Below are positions 7,567 to 15,620 of a DNA stretch of 24,116 bases, piece by piece. The DNA is from Dehalococcoidia bacterium (GTDB lineage Bacteria; Chloroflexota; Dehalococcoidia; Dehalococcoidales; JAUWYK01), in assembly GCA_030615865.1 (NCBI GenBank), contig JAUWYK010000020.1, positions 1-24,116 on the forward strand. The letters run 5' to 3'. Numbering within the stretch: position 1 is the stretch's first letter; every line of letters starts with the position of its first letter. The translations under genes and the position numbers were made by a program. Below the pieces are notes generated by a model that worked only from the letters and a program-made list of their open reading frames with translations, was not told the origin of the DNA and did no database searches.

Positions 7567-8346
7567 CTACCTTAACTGAGAAAAGTCAGGCTTTCTTTTC
7601 TCTTTGAACGCAGTTTTAGCCTCTTCCGCCTCCTTAGTAGCCCAGAACATCCTAACCGCGGCTTCGGACCACGCCTCGAAGCCAAACATGTGGTCAGTCT
7701 CAGCATTAAAGGCAAGCTTGCAGAACTTGAGAGCGGTCGGTGATAGCGCTAGGATTTCCTGGCACCATTTGTTTACTTCCTCCTCCAGCTTATCAAGGGG
7801 CACCACCTTGTTGACCAGCCCCATCTCCAGCGCCTCCTGAGCTGTGTACTGGCGGCACAGGAACCAGATTTCTCTGGCTTTCTTCTCGCCAACAACCCTT
7901 GCCAGATAGGTGACACCAAGACCGGCATCAAAGCTGCCCACTCTGGGACCGGCTTGCCCGAACTTCGCGTTTTCTGAGGCTATGGTCAGGTCACAGATTA
8001 GATGAAGTATATGACCACCACCAATGGCATAGCCATTAACTGCGGCAATCACCGGTTTCAGTATGTTTCTAATCCGCCGGTGCACATCGGCGTGCCAGTA
8101 TCCTATATCCTTAGAGTAGCCCCCAGACTGTGCCGCCTCCTTGATATCCCCGCCAGTACAGAATGCTTTGTCTCCAGCACCAGTAAGTACGACAACACCA
8201 ATATCAGAGTCAAGTTCAGCATCAGTCAAAGCCTGGGCTATCTCCTTAAGAGTGCTGGTAGTAAAGGCATTGTAAGCCTGAGGGCGGTTAATGGTTATCT
8301 TGGCCACCCCGTCCTTCTTCTCATAAAGGATGTCCTGAAATTTCAT
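7567..8346 (-). CDS. BadI-like ring-opening hydrolase (2-ketocyclohexanecarboxyl-CoA hydrolase type, crotonase fold)
   Basis: I take the start at the ATG at 8346 (MKFQDILYEKK) because AAGGGGGG lies just upstream; a longer frame begins at a TTG at 8370. The product is then 259 residues, about the length of BadI. It carries TGAGDKAFCTGGD, KPVIAAVNGYAIGGG and, diagnostically, CDLTIASENAKFGQAGPRVGSFDAG with Asp140. The two glutamates of ordinary enoyl-CoA hydratases are missing, and the pattern follows the MenB/BadI branch, as does the tail KEKRKPDF. BadI hydrolytically opens the ring of 2-ketocyclohexanecarboxyl-CoA to pimelyl-CoA in anaerobic benzoate breakdown; MenB forms a naphthoyl-CoA ring. 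With no menaquinone genes here and beta-oxidation neighbours, ring opening is the better reading. The exact ring substrate is inferred, not shown. Confidence 0.85.
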   Translation of the reverse strand: MKFQDILYEKKDGVAKITINRPQAYNAFTTSTLKEIAQALTDAELDSDIGVVVLTGAGDKAFCTGGDIKEAAQSGGYSKDIGYWHADVHRRIRNILKPVIAAVNGYAIGGGHILHLICDLTIASENAKFGQAGPRVGSFDAGLGVTYLARVVGEKKAREIWFLCRQYTAQEALEMGLVNKVVPLDKLEEEVNKWCQEILALSPTALKFCKLAFNAETDHMFGFEAWSEAAVRMFWATKEAEEAKTAFKEKRKPDFSQLR

Positions 8347-8372
8347 CACAAGCCCCCCTTGTTTAGTCAACT

Positions 8373-9152
8373 CTAGCGGCCTCTAAACACAATAGGTTTT
8401 CTCTCCATAAAGGACTTTATTGCCTCATTCCAATCCTTGGTCGCTCCGCATATTCTCCACTGCTCCTCTTCCAATTCCAAACCTTTGTCCAAAGTAAGCC
8501 TCATACCCTTGGTAACTGCCTCTAAAATCAATTTTGATGCTATTGGGCCTTTTTGCCCAATCACCTTAGCAATTGCCAGCGTCGTCACCATTAGCTTGTC
8601 TGCCGGGACAACCTTGTCCACTAAGCCCAAGCGATAAGCCTCTTGAGCGCTGATATTCTCCCCAGTAAGGAGGTAATATAGCGCCGCTCCCGTGCCGATT
8701 AAGCGGGGCAGCAGTTGCGTCCCACCGGCACCAGGGATGCCACCCAAACCTACTTCCGGTTGCCCCATTATAGCTGTATCAGCAGCTACCCTTATGTGGC
8801 AAGACATAGCTAACTCCAACCCTCCTCCCAACGCAATACCATTTATTGCGGCAATTACCGGTTTAGTCAAGTTTCTGATTTTACCAAAAACTCGATGATC
8901 CTCTCTAGAATCAGCAGCCATTCCGTCCCCACCTAAGCCCACGAATTCAGGGATATCTTTTCCTGCCCCGAAAGCTCTGCCATTACCAGTGATGATTATT
9001 ACTTTGACATCATCTCTGGCTTCGGCATCGGCAAAGGCCTGCTCTAGTTCAACCCTAACCTGGGTGTTCAAAGCATTTAAAGCTTTAGGACGATTAAGGG
9101 TTATAATCTGCGTGCTGTCCTTCATCTCGATAAGCAGATTTTGATTACTCAT
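8373..9152 (-). CDS. Enoyl-CoA hydratase (crotonase family)
   Basis: The ATG at 9152 (MSNQNLLIEM) is chosen because AAGGGAGAG precedes it; a longer frame extends to 9188 without such a site. The product is 259 residues. Both catalytic glutamates of enoyl-CoA hydratase are present: E113 in GGGLELAMSCH and E133 in GQPEVGLGGIPGAGG. The oxyanion-hole segment around AFGAGKD is also conserved. It adds water across the double bond of an enoyl-CoA, which fits between the acyl-CoA dehydrogenase and the 3-hydroxyacyl-CoA dehydrogenase of the same operon. The two crotonase-fold genes here are 26 bases apart but belong to different branches, so they are not a recent duplication. Confidence 0.92.
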   Translation of the reverse strand: MSNQNLLIEMKDSTQIITLNRPKALNALNTQVRVELEQAFADAEARDDVKVIIITGNGRAFGAGKDIPEFVGLGGDGMAADSREDHRVFGKIRNLTKPVIAAINGIALGGGLELAMSCHIRVAADTAIMGQPEVGLGGIPGAGGTQLLPRLIGTGAALYYLLTGENISAQEAYRLGLVDKVVPADKLMVTTLAIAKVIGQKGPIASKLILEAVTKGMRLTLDKGLELEEEQWRICGATKDWNEAIKSFMERKPIVFRGR

Positions 9153-9204
9153 GGCTCTCCCTTTCTGTATATCTTGGCAAACTGACAACAGCCATTGAGG
9201 CTAT

Positions 9205-10101
9205 CTAGAACATTTTGTTAATGCCTACTTTTTTACCCTGCTCATCATAGACATACCAGCCTTTGCCTGTCATTCTCCCCAGATGACCGGCTTCAAATAA
9301 CTTAACCAGACGAGGAGGAGGAGCGTAGGCTTCATCATGAAGTTGCTCATAGATTGTCCGAAAGCCGTGTACATTGTTATGCATGCCGAACATGTCCATG
9401 AGTTCAAATGGTCCCATCCGGTGCCCCAAGCCCAGCCGCACAGCAGTGTCAATATCCTCGACAGTGCCCAATCCCAGCTCTAGGGCCTTGATAGCGCGAA
9501 CTAGCCACGGGAAAAATAGATAGTTCACGATAAAACCGGGGGAATCCTTGCACTTGATCGGCGTCTTCCCCAAGCCATCCTTTAGGAAACTCATCGTGAA
9601 ATTGGTGGTCTCCTCACTGGTTTGAACTGCGGGAGCTACCTCCACTAGTTCCATGAGATGGGCGGGGTTATTGAAGTGGGTTCCGATCACTTTCTCCGGT
9701 CGCCCTGAGCCAGCAGCCAGAGCTGTAATTGAAATCAGGGAGGAAGTAGTCATAAAGACAGCGTCTGAGGAACACATTTTATTCAGCTCAGCAAAGTTCG
9801 AAATCTTCAGGTCCATAATATCTGGTACAGCATCGATCACCACCTGACAATATTTGAGGTCAGATAGTTCGGTGGTCATAGTGACCTGAGAAAGGGCTAC
9901 TTCTTTCTCAACTTCAGTGATCTTGTTTCTCCTGACTAACTGAGCAAAACCATAAGAGATACTTTTGAATCCCTTGTCAGCCAATTTCTTGTTTACTTCC
10001 TTGACTATGACCGGATATTTGGGTGCAATCGCCGCTGCTATGGTCGGTCCCATAACGCCGCAGCCGATTATGCCTACCTTTTTTACGTCGCCGACTTTCA
10101 C
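9205..10101 (-). CDS. 3-hydroxyacyl-CoA dehydrogenase
   Basis: The product is 298 residues, the size of single-function enzymes such as 3-hydroxybutyryl-CoA dehydrogenase. The N-terminal NAD-binding motif reads GIIGCGVMG (10-18). The catalytic His is in GTHFNNPAH (H142), and the C-terminal helical domain holds GLGHRMGPFELMDMFG and the usual ending TGKGWYVYDEQGKK. It oxidises a 3-hydroxyacyl-CoA to the 3-keto form, the step before thiolytic or hydrolytic cleavage. The start is a GTG with AGGAGG ten bases upstream; an ATG between them is out of frame. It heads the eight-gene leftward run and follows a 342-base gap, so it probably has its own promoter. Confidence 0.92.
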   Translation of the reverse strand: MKVGDVKKVGIIGCGVMGPTIAAAIAPKYPVIVKEVNKKLADKGFKSISYGFAQLVRRNKITEVEKEVALSQVTMTTELSDLKYCQVVIDAVPDIMDLKISNFAELNKMCSSDAVFMTTSSLISITALAAGSGRPEKVIGTHFNNPAHLMELVEVAPAVQTSEETTNFTMSFLKDGLGKTPIKCKDSPGFIVNYLFFPWLVRAIKALELGLGTVEDIDTAVRLGLGHRMGPFELMDMFGMHNNVHGFRTIYEQLHDEAYAPPPRLVKLFEAGHLGRMTGKGWYVYDEQGKKVGINKMF

Positions 10102-10443
10102 TTACCATTAACCTCCTTTTCACAAAGATTATGCATTTGACTGTCGTATACGCTAGATTATGAATTTGTGGGTCATATCATACCACGAAATGGCCTTGCA
10201 TTTAAATCGAGTGTGATAGGTTAAACTGCTGTGACACATAATAATTGATGCCGGTACTAGGAACACGAATTAAAAGCCGTCTCGTTGTCAATCCCCCAAT
10301 TTGACTGTGTCGCACTCGCTTTAACCCTATATTAGTGAACTCAATTCATCTCACCCCCTAATCTAGGCAACTCAGTGTTAATTTAGGAATATTTAACTAA
10401 TTCCTGGTTACTTCCTAACTCGCCCGCGCCTCTGAAACCAAAC
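10102..10443. other. 342-base AT-rich gap within the leftward block
   Basis: This separates the Mo-hydroxylase genes from the downstream eight-gene run. No coding frame is supported. A TTGACA lies on the - strand at 10286-10291, but no acceptable -10 box follows at 16-18 bases. The operator palindrome found elsewhere in this window is not present. A promoter for the 3-hydroxyacyl-CoA dehydrogenase operon is expected here but I cannot place it. Confidence 0.5.
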
Positions 10444-11316
10444 TCACCTAGCCTGTCTCAAACATTGGACAAGTGCCCGTCTGGTCAACACCTTCACCAT
10501 TTCTCGGCGATAATCGGCAGAGCAACGGACATCAGATATGGGACGGACTTCTTCAGACGCAGTTTCAGCTACTTCTTCAATCACCTCATTTTTGTCCTGC
10601 TTCCCCTTAATTACCGCCTCAGCCATCGTTGCTCTCATCGGTGTTGGGGCTACGGCGCCAAGAACTATTTTGGCATCGCTACAAGTACCATCCCTACCCA
10701 GTATAAGCAAAACGGCAACACCTACCGCAGCGATATCCACAGTTCCCCTAGGGAAGAGTTTAAGGTATACCCCTCTGGTGCCGGGGATTTGCTTTGGCAC
10801 TTGAATCTCGGTAAGCAGTTCGTCAATCTGGAGTACAGTTTCACCAGGACCGGTAAAGAACTCCTCCAAGGGGACAGTCCGCTCACCTTTGGAGCTGACT
10901 AGCTTCAACCTGGCACCTAGGGCAATCAAGGGCGGAGCCGTGTCTGCAGACGGGGCTCCGTTGCATAGGTTGCCACCAACGGTACCTATGTTGCGAATTT
11001 GAGGTGTACCCATCTTAGCAGCAGCCTCAGACAAGAGACCAAACTTCTCTCGGATAACCACCGAGCCAGCAATAGAGTCATTACTGGTCAGTGCCCCGAT
11101 CCTGAGCCCGTCTACCTCGTCGTACTCGATGTAGTCCAAATCTGTAATACCCTTAAGGCCAACTAAATATTGAGGGGCCAGCTCCCTTTCCTTCATTTTT
11201 ACCAGCAAATCGGTGCCACCAGCAATTACCTTTGCTGCCTTCCTATATTGGGAGAGCAGAGAGTAAGCCTCAGCCACGGTCTGTACTACCAAATATTCAA
11301 ATCTTGGCAGCGCCAC
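10444..11316 (-). CDS. Molybdenum hydroxylase, FAD-binding medium subunit
   Basis: The product is 290 residues, typical of CoxM/CutM-like subunits of the xanthine oxidase family. The two FAD-binding segments are visible: VIAGGTDLLVKMKE (30-43) and IGTVGGNLCNGAPSADT (110-126). The subunit carries electrons from the Fe-S clusters to an external acceptor through FAD. The start codon overlaps the stop of the large-subunit gene, showing translational coupling. The 4-hydroxybenzoyl-CoA reductase homologue has an extra loop with cysteines for a 4Fe-4S cluster; that insertion is absent here, so a hydroxylase or dehydrogenase reaction is more likely than reductive dehydroxylation. Confidence 0.92.
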   Translation of the reverse strand: MALPRFEYLVVQTVAEAYSLLSQYRKAAKVIAGGTDLLVKMKERELAPQYLVGLKGITDLDYIEYDEVDGLRIGALTSNDSIAGSVVIREKFGLLSEAAAKMGTPQIRNIGTVGGNLCNGAPSADTAPPLIALGARLKLVSSKGERTVPLEEFFTGPGETVLQIDELLTEIQVPKQIPGTRGVYLKLFPRGTVDIAAVGVAVLLILGRDGTCSDAKIVLGAVAPTPMRATMAEAVIKGKQDKNEVIEEVAETASEEVRPISDVRCSADYRREMVKVLTRRALVQCLRQAR

Positions 11317-13613
11317 TATTCCTCTCCCTCTTTCTTCGCCTTCAACGCTCTGAGTATCTTCTCCGGCGTTACTGGAAGGTCTCTAATCCAGACTCCAACG
11401 GCATCGTGTATAGCATTGACAACGGCTGGAGGTGGGCCTATTGTGAGCCCCTCACCTGCCTCCTTTGCCCCGTATGGACCATTCGGTGTTATCGTCTCAA
11501 CTGGAATCCCCTTCATCTCAGGGACGTCCTGGGAACGAGGTAGCTTGTAATCGGCAAAAGTTGGGTTGAGTGTTTTGCCCTGTTCAATAACTAAATCCTC
11601 ATGCAGTACCTGCCCCTGTCCCTGAACCATTGACCCTTCACACTGACCTTCTACTGCCATTGGATTCAGTGCCCTACCGCAATCGTGAGCTATGACCGAC
11701 CTGATGTGTCTCACCTGCCCGGTCTCGGTATCCACCTCTACCTCAGAAACCTCAGCACCGAAGCTATATTCCTCTGAGGCACTGCCCTCGCCTGTCTCAT
11801 AATTGAATGGTCCCACCGTGGTAAAGGTATATGAACCTCGCCCCACGATTTGCTTACTTTCGGGAGAGGTGCTGGCAATCCTGGCCAATTGTTTGAAGGT
11901 CAGTGATCTCCCTGGATCGCTTTTGACGAAAACCTTGCGGTTCTCAAATTCTACATCGTCGACACTCACCCTCAGCCTTCTGGAAGCTATCTCCTGAAGC
12001 TGCCTCTTAGCATCGGCCGCTGCCAGTTTGGTTGCGTTACCAGCCATGTAGGTAACCCGGCTGGAGTAGCTACCGACATCTATTGGAGTGAAAGCGGTGT
12101 CAATCATGGAAAATCCGACATCCTCCACGGCTATACCTAGTTCCTCAGCGGCAATCATTGATAACACAGTGTCTGAACCTTGACCAACATCAGTTGCTCC
12201 GGTGAGAAGGTTTATGGTGCCATCTTCGTTGACCTTAACCACCGCACTGCAGTAATCATGGGGATGGTGCCTTTCCCCAGTGACGAAGCCATAACAGGCA
12301 ATTCCGATACCTTTGGCAATGCTACCCTTCACCTTCTTCCTCATCCGCCGTTTTTTCCAGTTGCTGGCTTGGGCAGCCCGCTCAATAGCCTCAGTGAGAC
12401 CACAGGTAGATATATGCATCTTTCCCGCGGTTACGTCTCCTGGTTTGAGGGCGTTCCTCAACCTTATCTCTACTGGGTCAATCCCCACGTCTTCAGCGAT
12501 CATATCTAGCTGAACATCGGCAGCAAACCTAGTATGGGCAGCCCCATGGCCTCGAAGAGCTACGGCTACAGGTTTGTTAGTATACACTCTTAAGCCATCG
12601 AATTTCAGGTTCGGTAACCGATAGGGGACACCCAGCATCACGCCGGCTAAGTACATAGTTATCGGACCAGTAGCGGTATATGCCCCACCATCGGCAACGG
12701 CTTTACACTCAAGGGCAACCAAGGTTCCGTCCCGTTTAACTCCGGTCTTTATGTCCATAAACATGGTGTGTCGGCGGCGACCAGCGGTAAGGACATCCCT
12801 CTGAGACCAGACTATCTTTACCGGTCTCCCTGTCTTTCTGGAAAGGAGAGCAGCACAGAAGTCCAAGTCAAAGGAATCATTCTTCCCCCCGAAACCCCCG
12901 CCAACATAGGGTTGAATGACCCTCACCCTATCTAGGGGGAGCCCAAGTATCAGCGCCATGTGGCGCCACAGGAAATAGGGACACTGTTTTGATGCCCAAA
13001 CTGTGATCCCCCCGCTTTGGTCATAACTCGCCAAAATTGCGTGAGGCTCAAGAAAACCATGAAGAACCCGACCAGTAGAGAACCTGTCCTTTCTAATGTA
13101 ATCTGACCCCTTAAACCCCTTTTCTACATCACCAAAATGGTAGTGGCACTCCCAGCTCATGTTGTTTTTAATATGATCGTGAATCTGGGGTGCTCCATCC
13201 TTCATTGCTTCGAATGGGTCAAATACTGCCGGAATCTCTTCAAACTCTACCTTGATGAGTTCTAACGCCTCTTCAGCTATATCTTCATCAATGGCAGCTA
13301 CAGCAGCCACACCTTCCCCTATGTAGCGCACCTTATCTAAAGCTAGCGGGCTCTCGTCTCTGGTAGTGGATAGTACACCCCGTTTAAACCCACCAAAGTC
13401 CTTACCGGTAATGACCCCTCTAACGCCGGGCAGCCTTTCTGCTGGTGTCACATCAATGTTAACAATTCGGGCGTGGGGTAAAGGGCTCCTGAGGATCTTC
13501 CCGTGCAACATTCCTGGTAGGCTTAAATCAGCAGCATATTTAGCACCACCGGTAGCCTTTGTCATTCCATCTATTCTGGGTAGGCGTCTGCCTATGACCG
13601 AATACTCTTTCAC
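11316..13613 (-). CDS. Molybdenum hydroxylase, large Mo-cofactor subunit
   Basis: A GTG at 13613 with AGGGAGAG just upstream gives 765 residues starting VKEYSVIGRRLPRIDG; a longer frame to 13679 would overlap the 2Fe-2S gene. The large-subunit landmarks run in order: YIGEGVAAVAA (97-107), VGGGFGGKND (237-246), ALRGHGAAHTRFA (352-364), GATDVGQGSDT (472-482), and GAKEAGEG near the C-terminus holding the catalytic base (E721). The protein binds molybdopterin cytosine dinucleotide in related bacterial enzymes. The active-site loop is not the CSFR type of CO dehydrogenase, which excludes that reaction. It probably hydroxylates or oxidises an aromatic ring, aldehyde or acyl-CoA with water as oxygen source. 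The operon order (Fe-S, Mo, FAD) and short spacings show one complex. Confidence 0.92.
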   Translation of the reverse strand: MKEYSVIGRRLPRIDGMTKATGGAKYAADLSLPGMLHGKILRSPLPHARIVNIDVTPAERLPGVRGVITGKDFGGFKRGVLSTTRDESPLALDKVRYIGEGVAAVAAIDEDIAEEALELIKVEFEEIPAVFDPFEAMKDGAPQIHDHIKNNMSWECHYHFGDVEKGFKGSDYIRKDRFSTGRVLHGFLEPHAILASYDQSGGITVWASKQCPYFLWRHMALILGLPLDRVRVIQPYVGGGFGGKNDSFDLDFCAALLSRKTGRPVKIVWSQRDVLTAGRRRHTMFMDIKTGVKRDGTLVALECKAVADGGAYTATGPITMYLAGVMLGVPYRLPNLKFDGLRVYTNKPVAVALRGHGAAHTRFAADVQLDMIAEDVGIDPVEIRLRNALKPGDVTAGKMHISTCGLTEAIERAAQASNWKKRRMRKKVKGSIAKGIGIACYGFVTGERHHPHDYCSAVVKVNEDGTINLLTGATDVGQGSDTVLSMIAAEELGIAVEDVGFSMIDTAFTPIDVGSYSSRVTYMAGNATKLAAADAKRQLQEIASRRLRVSVDDVEFENRKVFVKSDPGRSLTFKQLARIASTSPESKQIVGRGSYTFTTVGPFNYETGEGSASEEYSFGAEVSEVEVDTETGQVRHIRSVIAHDCGRALNPMAVEGQCEGSMVQGQGQVLHEDLVIEQGKTLNPTFADYKLPRSQDVPEMKGIPVETITPNGPYGAKEAGEGLTIGPPPAVVNAIHDAVGVWIRDLPVTPEKILRALKAKKEGEE

Positions 13614-13632
13614 GTTCTCTCCCTGTCCCCAA

Positions 13633-14097
13633 TTATAGTGCTTGCGAGACCGCAAGTATCGCTTCAACAATTTTGGCATAGCCGGTGCAGCGGCAGAGAT
13701 TACCGGCTATGGCACCTTTCACCTCGTCCTCGGTTGGCTTAGGATTTCTATCTAGAAGTGCTTTGGCGGAGAGAATCATTCCCGGGGTGCAGAATCCACA
13801 CTGGATGGCACCATGGTCGACGAATGCTTGCTGGATGGGGTGGGGTTGCCCGTCCTTAGCCAGCCCCTCAATAGTGATGATATCCTTTCCTTGAGCCTCT
13901 ACTGCTAACACAAGGCAGGAGACTACTGGCTTTCCGTTCATGATAACGGTGCAGGCACCGCAGTCGCCAGTATCGCAAGCCTTCTTGGCTCCGGTGAGAC
14001 TAAGATTGTCCCTCAGTACCTCCAGCAATGTCCGTCGTGGCTCAATTGTTGCCTCGTAAGTCACACCGTTTACCCTTAGCTTTATCAGTTGTTGCAT
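13633..14097 (-). CDS. Molybdenum hydroxylase, 2Fe-2S small subunit
   Basis: The product is 154 residues with two 2Fe-2S sites. The plant-ferredoxin-type cluster is C41, C46, C49 and C61 (CDTGDCGACT and later VVSC). The second, family-specific cluster is C100, C103, C135 and C137 (CGFCTPGM and CRCTGY). All eight ligands are present. It transfers electrons from the Mo centre to the FAD subunit. It is the first gene of the leftward block, about 160 bases downstream of a promoter-operator module at 14254-14302, and ends 19 bases before the large-subunit start. Confidence 0.95.
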   Translation of the reverse strand: MQQLIKLRVNGVTYEATIEPRRTLLEVLRDNLSLTGAKKACDTGDCGACTVIMNGKPVVSCLVLAVEAQGKDIITIEGLAKDGQPHPIQQAFVDHGAIQCGFCTPGMILSAKALLDRNPKPTEDEVKGAIAGNLCRCTGYAKIVEAILAVSQAL

Positions 14098-14253
14098 AAT
14101 AAATCATCCCCTCTCTAGCAGTTACAGGGAGGATGTGATATGGCCAATAGATTCTGATTAAGAAGATGCTCCTCCACACGTTTATGTTGAGAAGAAGCCT
14201 GGGACAAAATTCAAAAAAGCTTAGTGCTATTCCTTATTCTCTACTGATGAGTT

Positions 14254-14302
14254 CGTGGTCGAAGTTCGACCACGCATATTTAATTATACCACACCTTGTC
14301 AA
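14254..14302 (-). promoter_or_regulatory. Promoter-operator module A, upstream of the Mo-hydroxylase operon
   Basis: On the - strand: TTGACA (14302-14297), an 8-base spacer, TATAAT (14288-14283) preceded by TGG as an extended -10, then 8 bases on a perfect palindrome at 14274-14254. The palindrome has 10-base half-sites CGTGGTCGAA and one central base. The palindrome covers the expected transcription start, as a repressor operator would. Confidence 0.7.
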
Positions 14303-14367
14303 GACATCAGTAGGGTTTTGGGGGAATCTACAAAAGTCGGCCGATTCCCAGTAACACTAGGCAGACT

Positions 14368-14392
14368 GTTTTGTCAAATTTTCTGACAGAAC
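14368..14392. promoter_or_regulatory. Imperfect 25-bp palindrome, possible second operator
   Basis: The left half GTTTTGTCAAAT matches the reverse complement of the right half at 9 of 12 positions. It lies midway between the divergent promoters A and B. It differs from the CGTGGTCGAA palindromes and has no T-run, so it could be a site for a second regulator; it may also be chance in AT-rich DNA. Confidence 0.3.
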
Positions 14393-14469
14393 TGACTCCC
14401 TTGCTTCAGGCTAGGCAAAGGTGAAACCAGCCCTTAACTTGCGTGAGCACATAGCCATATACCCCCTCG

Positions 14470-14522
14470 TTGACAAGGTATGCTATAATTGAAATATGTC
14501 GTCGACGAACTTCGTCGATGAC
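14470..14522 (+). promoter_or_regulatory. Promoter-operator module B, upstream of the MarR-type gene
   Basis: TTGACA (14470-14475), an 8-base spacer, TATAAT (14484-14489) preceded by TGC, then a palindrome at 14498-14522 with 12-base arms (one mismatch) and one central base. Module A, read on the other strand, matches it closely from TTGACAAGGT through the GAACTTCG centre. This implies autoregulation of the MarR-type gene. The predicted leader is roughly 240 bases. Confidence 0.7.
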
Positions 14523-14542
14523 TTAATAAAAGAAAGTACCTA

Positions 14543-14608
14543 GGTAGCAATCATCCTGCTTCTGGATTACGGTCACTTTATTAACATGCTACCAAAGGTG
14601 ATTTTTTT
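14543..14608 (+). promoter_or_regulatory. Possible attenuator in the MarR leader
   Basis: Two stems compete. GGTAGCA (14543-14549) pairs with TGCTACC (14587-14593). GGTCACTTT (14571-14579) pairs, with one bulged G, with AAAGGTGAT (14594-14602), directly followed by a run of seven T (14602-14608). The arms cross, so the stems exclude each other or form a pseudoknot. The second looks like a weak intrinsic terminator inside the leader. Confidence 0.4.
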
Positions 14609-14654
14609 ACATTAGTTGTGTTTGTGTTGGAGGTATGGGGTTGGTGCAGACTAG

Positions 14655-14683
14655 CCCACGTTAGGCGGACTAACCACGGTGGG
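14655..14683 (+). other. Leader hairpin
   Basis: CCCAC-GTTAG pairs with CTAAC and GTGGG around the loop GCGGA, with a CACG bulge on the 3' side. It sits 60 bases before the MarR start, after the possible attenuator. It does not match a riboswitch class that I recognise. Confidence 0.4.
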
Positions 14684-14743
14684 TAGATGCTTATGGCTAT
14701 CAGGCGGCGTCGCCGGTAGTAAATTATAAGCCTGAGGGAACTT

Positions 14744-15220
14744 ATGAAAGAATCTTTATCTGCAAACGAAGAACTTAGACTATGGGTACTGCTAGGTCAG
14801 ACGAGAGACATAATACGGAAGGCTATACGGAAAGAACTAGAACAATTCAATGTTACTTCTAGGCAAGCTGGGGTTTTAATGGTTGTTCAGGCTAATGCAG
14901 GAAAGATAACGCCTGCTGAGATATCGCGGCAGCTTTTCCGAGAGCCTCACACCATTTCTGCAGTCCTGAAGAGGATGGAAAAGCAAGGATTGTTGACGAG
15001 GAACAAAGACTTGAGCAAGAAGAACCTAATAAGAGTCGCCTTAACAGAGGAAGGACGCAACCTCTATCTTAAAACAAGCAAGCAGCGAAAGTCCATACAC
15101 AAAATATTCTCCTCCCTATCTGAGGAAGAGGTCAGGCAACTGAGTTCATGCTTAGACAAGCTAAGGCGTAGGGGAATGAAAGAAATTGGAATGAAACGCG
15201 ACACGTTCTTTTCACCCTGA
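14744..15220 (+). CDS. MarR-family transcriptional regulator
   Basis: The product is 158 residues. A winged helix-turn-helix is visible: a first helix region ending FNVTSRQAGVLMVVQ, then ITPAEISRQLFREPHTISAVLKRMEKQGLLTR as helix-turn-helix (about 54-86), and a wing NKDLSKKNLIRVALTEEGR. Helices at both ends would make the dimer. MarR proteins are usually repressors released by phenolic or CoA-bound ligands. The gene starts at an ATG with GAGGG upstream and sits between the two catabolic blocks. The three repeated palindromes in its own and the flanking promoters make it the obvious candidate to bind them. That match is inferred from position and symmetry. Confidence 0.9.
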   Translation: MKESLSANEELRLWVLLGQTRDIIRKAIRKELEQFNVTSRQAGVLMVVQANAGKITPAEISRQLFREPHTISAVLKRMEKQGLLTRNKDLSKKNLIRVALTEEGRNLYLKTSKQRKSIHKIFSSLSEEEVRQLSSCLDKLRRRGMKEIGMKRDTFFSP

Positions 15221-15285
15221 CAGCGAGTATGCCATTTGAGCCCAGTGAGAATCGTAGAAATCCTTATCGTAGTGTGCACCCAAAC

Positions 15286-15295
15286 CGGCTAGCCG
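15286..15295. other. Short symmetric hairpin between convergent genes
   Basis: CGGCTAGCCG is self-complementary and is flanked by AAAC on the left and ATTT on the right, so a stem with an A side and a T side forms on either strand. It sits between the convergent ends at 15220 and 15309 and could be a weak two-way terminator. Confidence 0.3.
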
Positions 15296-15308
15296 ATTTA
15301 TTGCTTGA

Positions 15309-15620
15309 TTAAACCAGGTGATACCAAGGCTCAACCTTAAGGTCGGTAAAGAGACCAGCTCTTACGCCGGGATCATTTTCGGCGATGCTCTTTGCCTCCT
15401 CTAAAGAATCTGCTATTATTAACGATAATCCCCATGTAAAAGCGACCGTTGGTCCCCCAGCCAGTATCTTGCCCGTTGAGCTTAACTCCTTGATATACTG
15501 CAGATGGGCTTCAACACGAGGAGCAATATCTCCAGGTAGTCTACCCCCGAGCTTGAGCGCCTCGAAGTGTGCTTTCCTGAATTCAGGGGAGATAGTCGAT
15601 GTCACTACATAAGTTCCCAT
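15309..15620 (-). CDS. YciI-like domain protein
   Basis: The product is 103 residues. The YciI pattern is recognisable: VEAHLQYIKELSSTGKILAGGP (35-56), then SLIIADSLEEAKSIAENDPGVRAGLF (65-90) and a Trp near the end (KVEPWYHL). These are small ferredoxin-like alpha/beta proteins with a conserved His-Asp pair; related folds occur in muconolactone-isomerase-type enzymes, and some YciI proteins dechlorinate or act as isomerases. The gene is convergent with the MarR gene and opposite to the TPP gene, so it is a one-gene unit. Its role in the island is unknown. Confidence 0.82.
   Translation of the reverse strand: MGTYVVTSTISPEFRKAHFEALKLGGRLPGDIAPRVEAHLQYIKELSSTGKILAGGPTVAFTWGLSLIIADSLEEAKSIAENDPGVRAGLFTDLKVEPWYHLV

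Noticed and set aside
7567..8346. Naphthoyl-CoA synthase (menaquinone pathway) for the BadI-like gene
   Set aside because: Same branch of the crotonase fold, but no menaquinone genes are near and the length, tail and neighbours fit BadI better; not fully excluded.
10286..10291. TTGACA on the - strand as a promoter for the 3-hydroxyacyl-CoA dehydrogenase operon
   Set aside because: No acceptable -10 box occurs at 16-18 bases, nor a TGnTATAAT at 8 bases as in modules A-C.
10444..14097. 4-hydroxybenzoyl-CoA reductase or CO dehydrogenase identity
   Set aside because: The FAD subunit lacks the 4Fe-4S loop of the first, and the large subunit lacks the CSFR active-site loop of the second.
14594..14683. 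T-box or other known riboswitch in the MarR leader
   Set aside because: The conserved T-box antiterminator sequence is absent and no known aptamer core was recognised.
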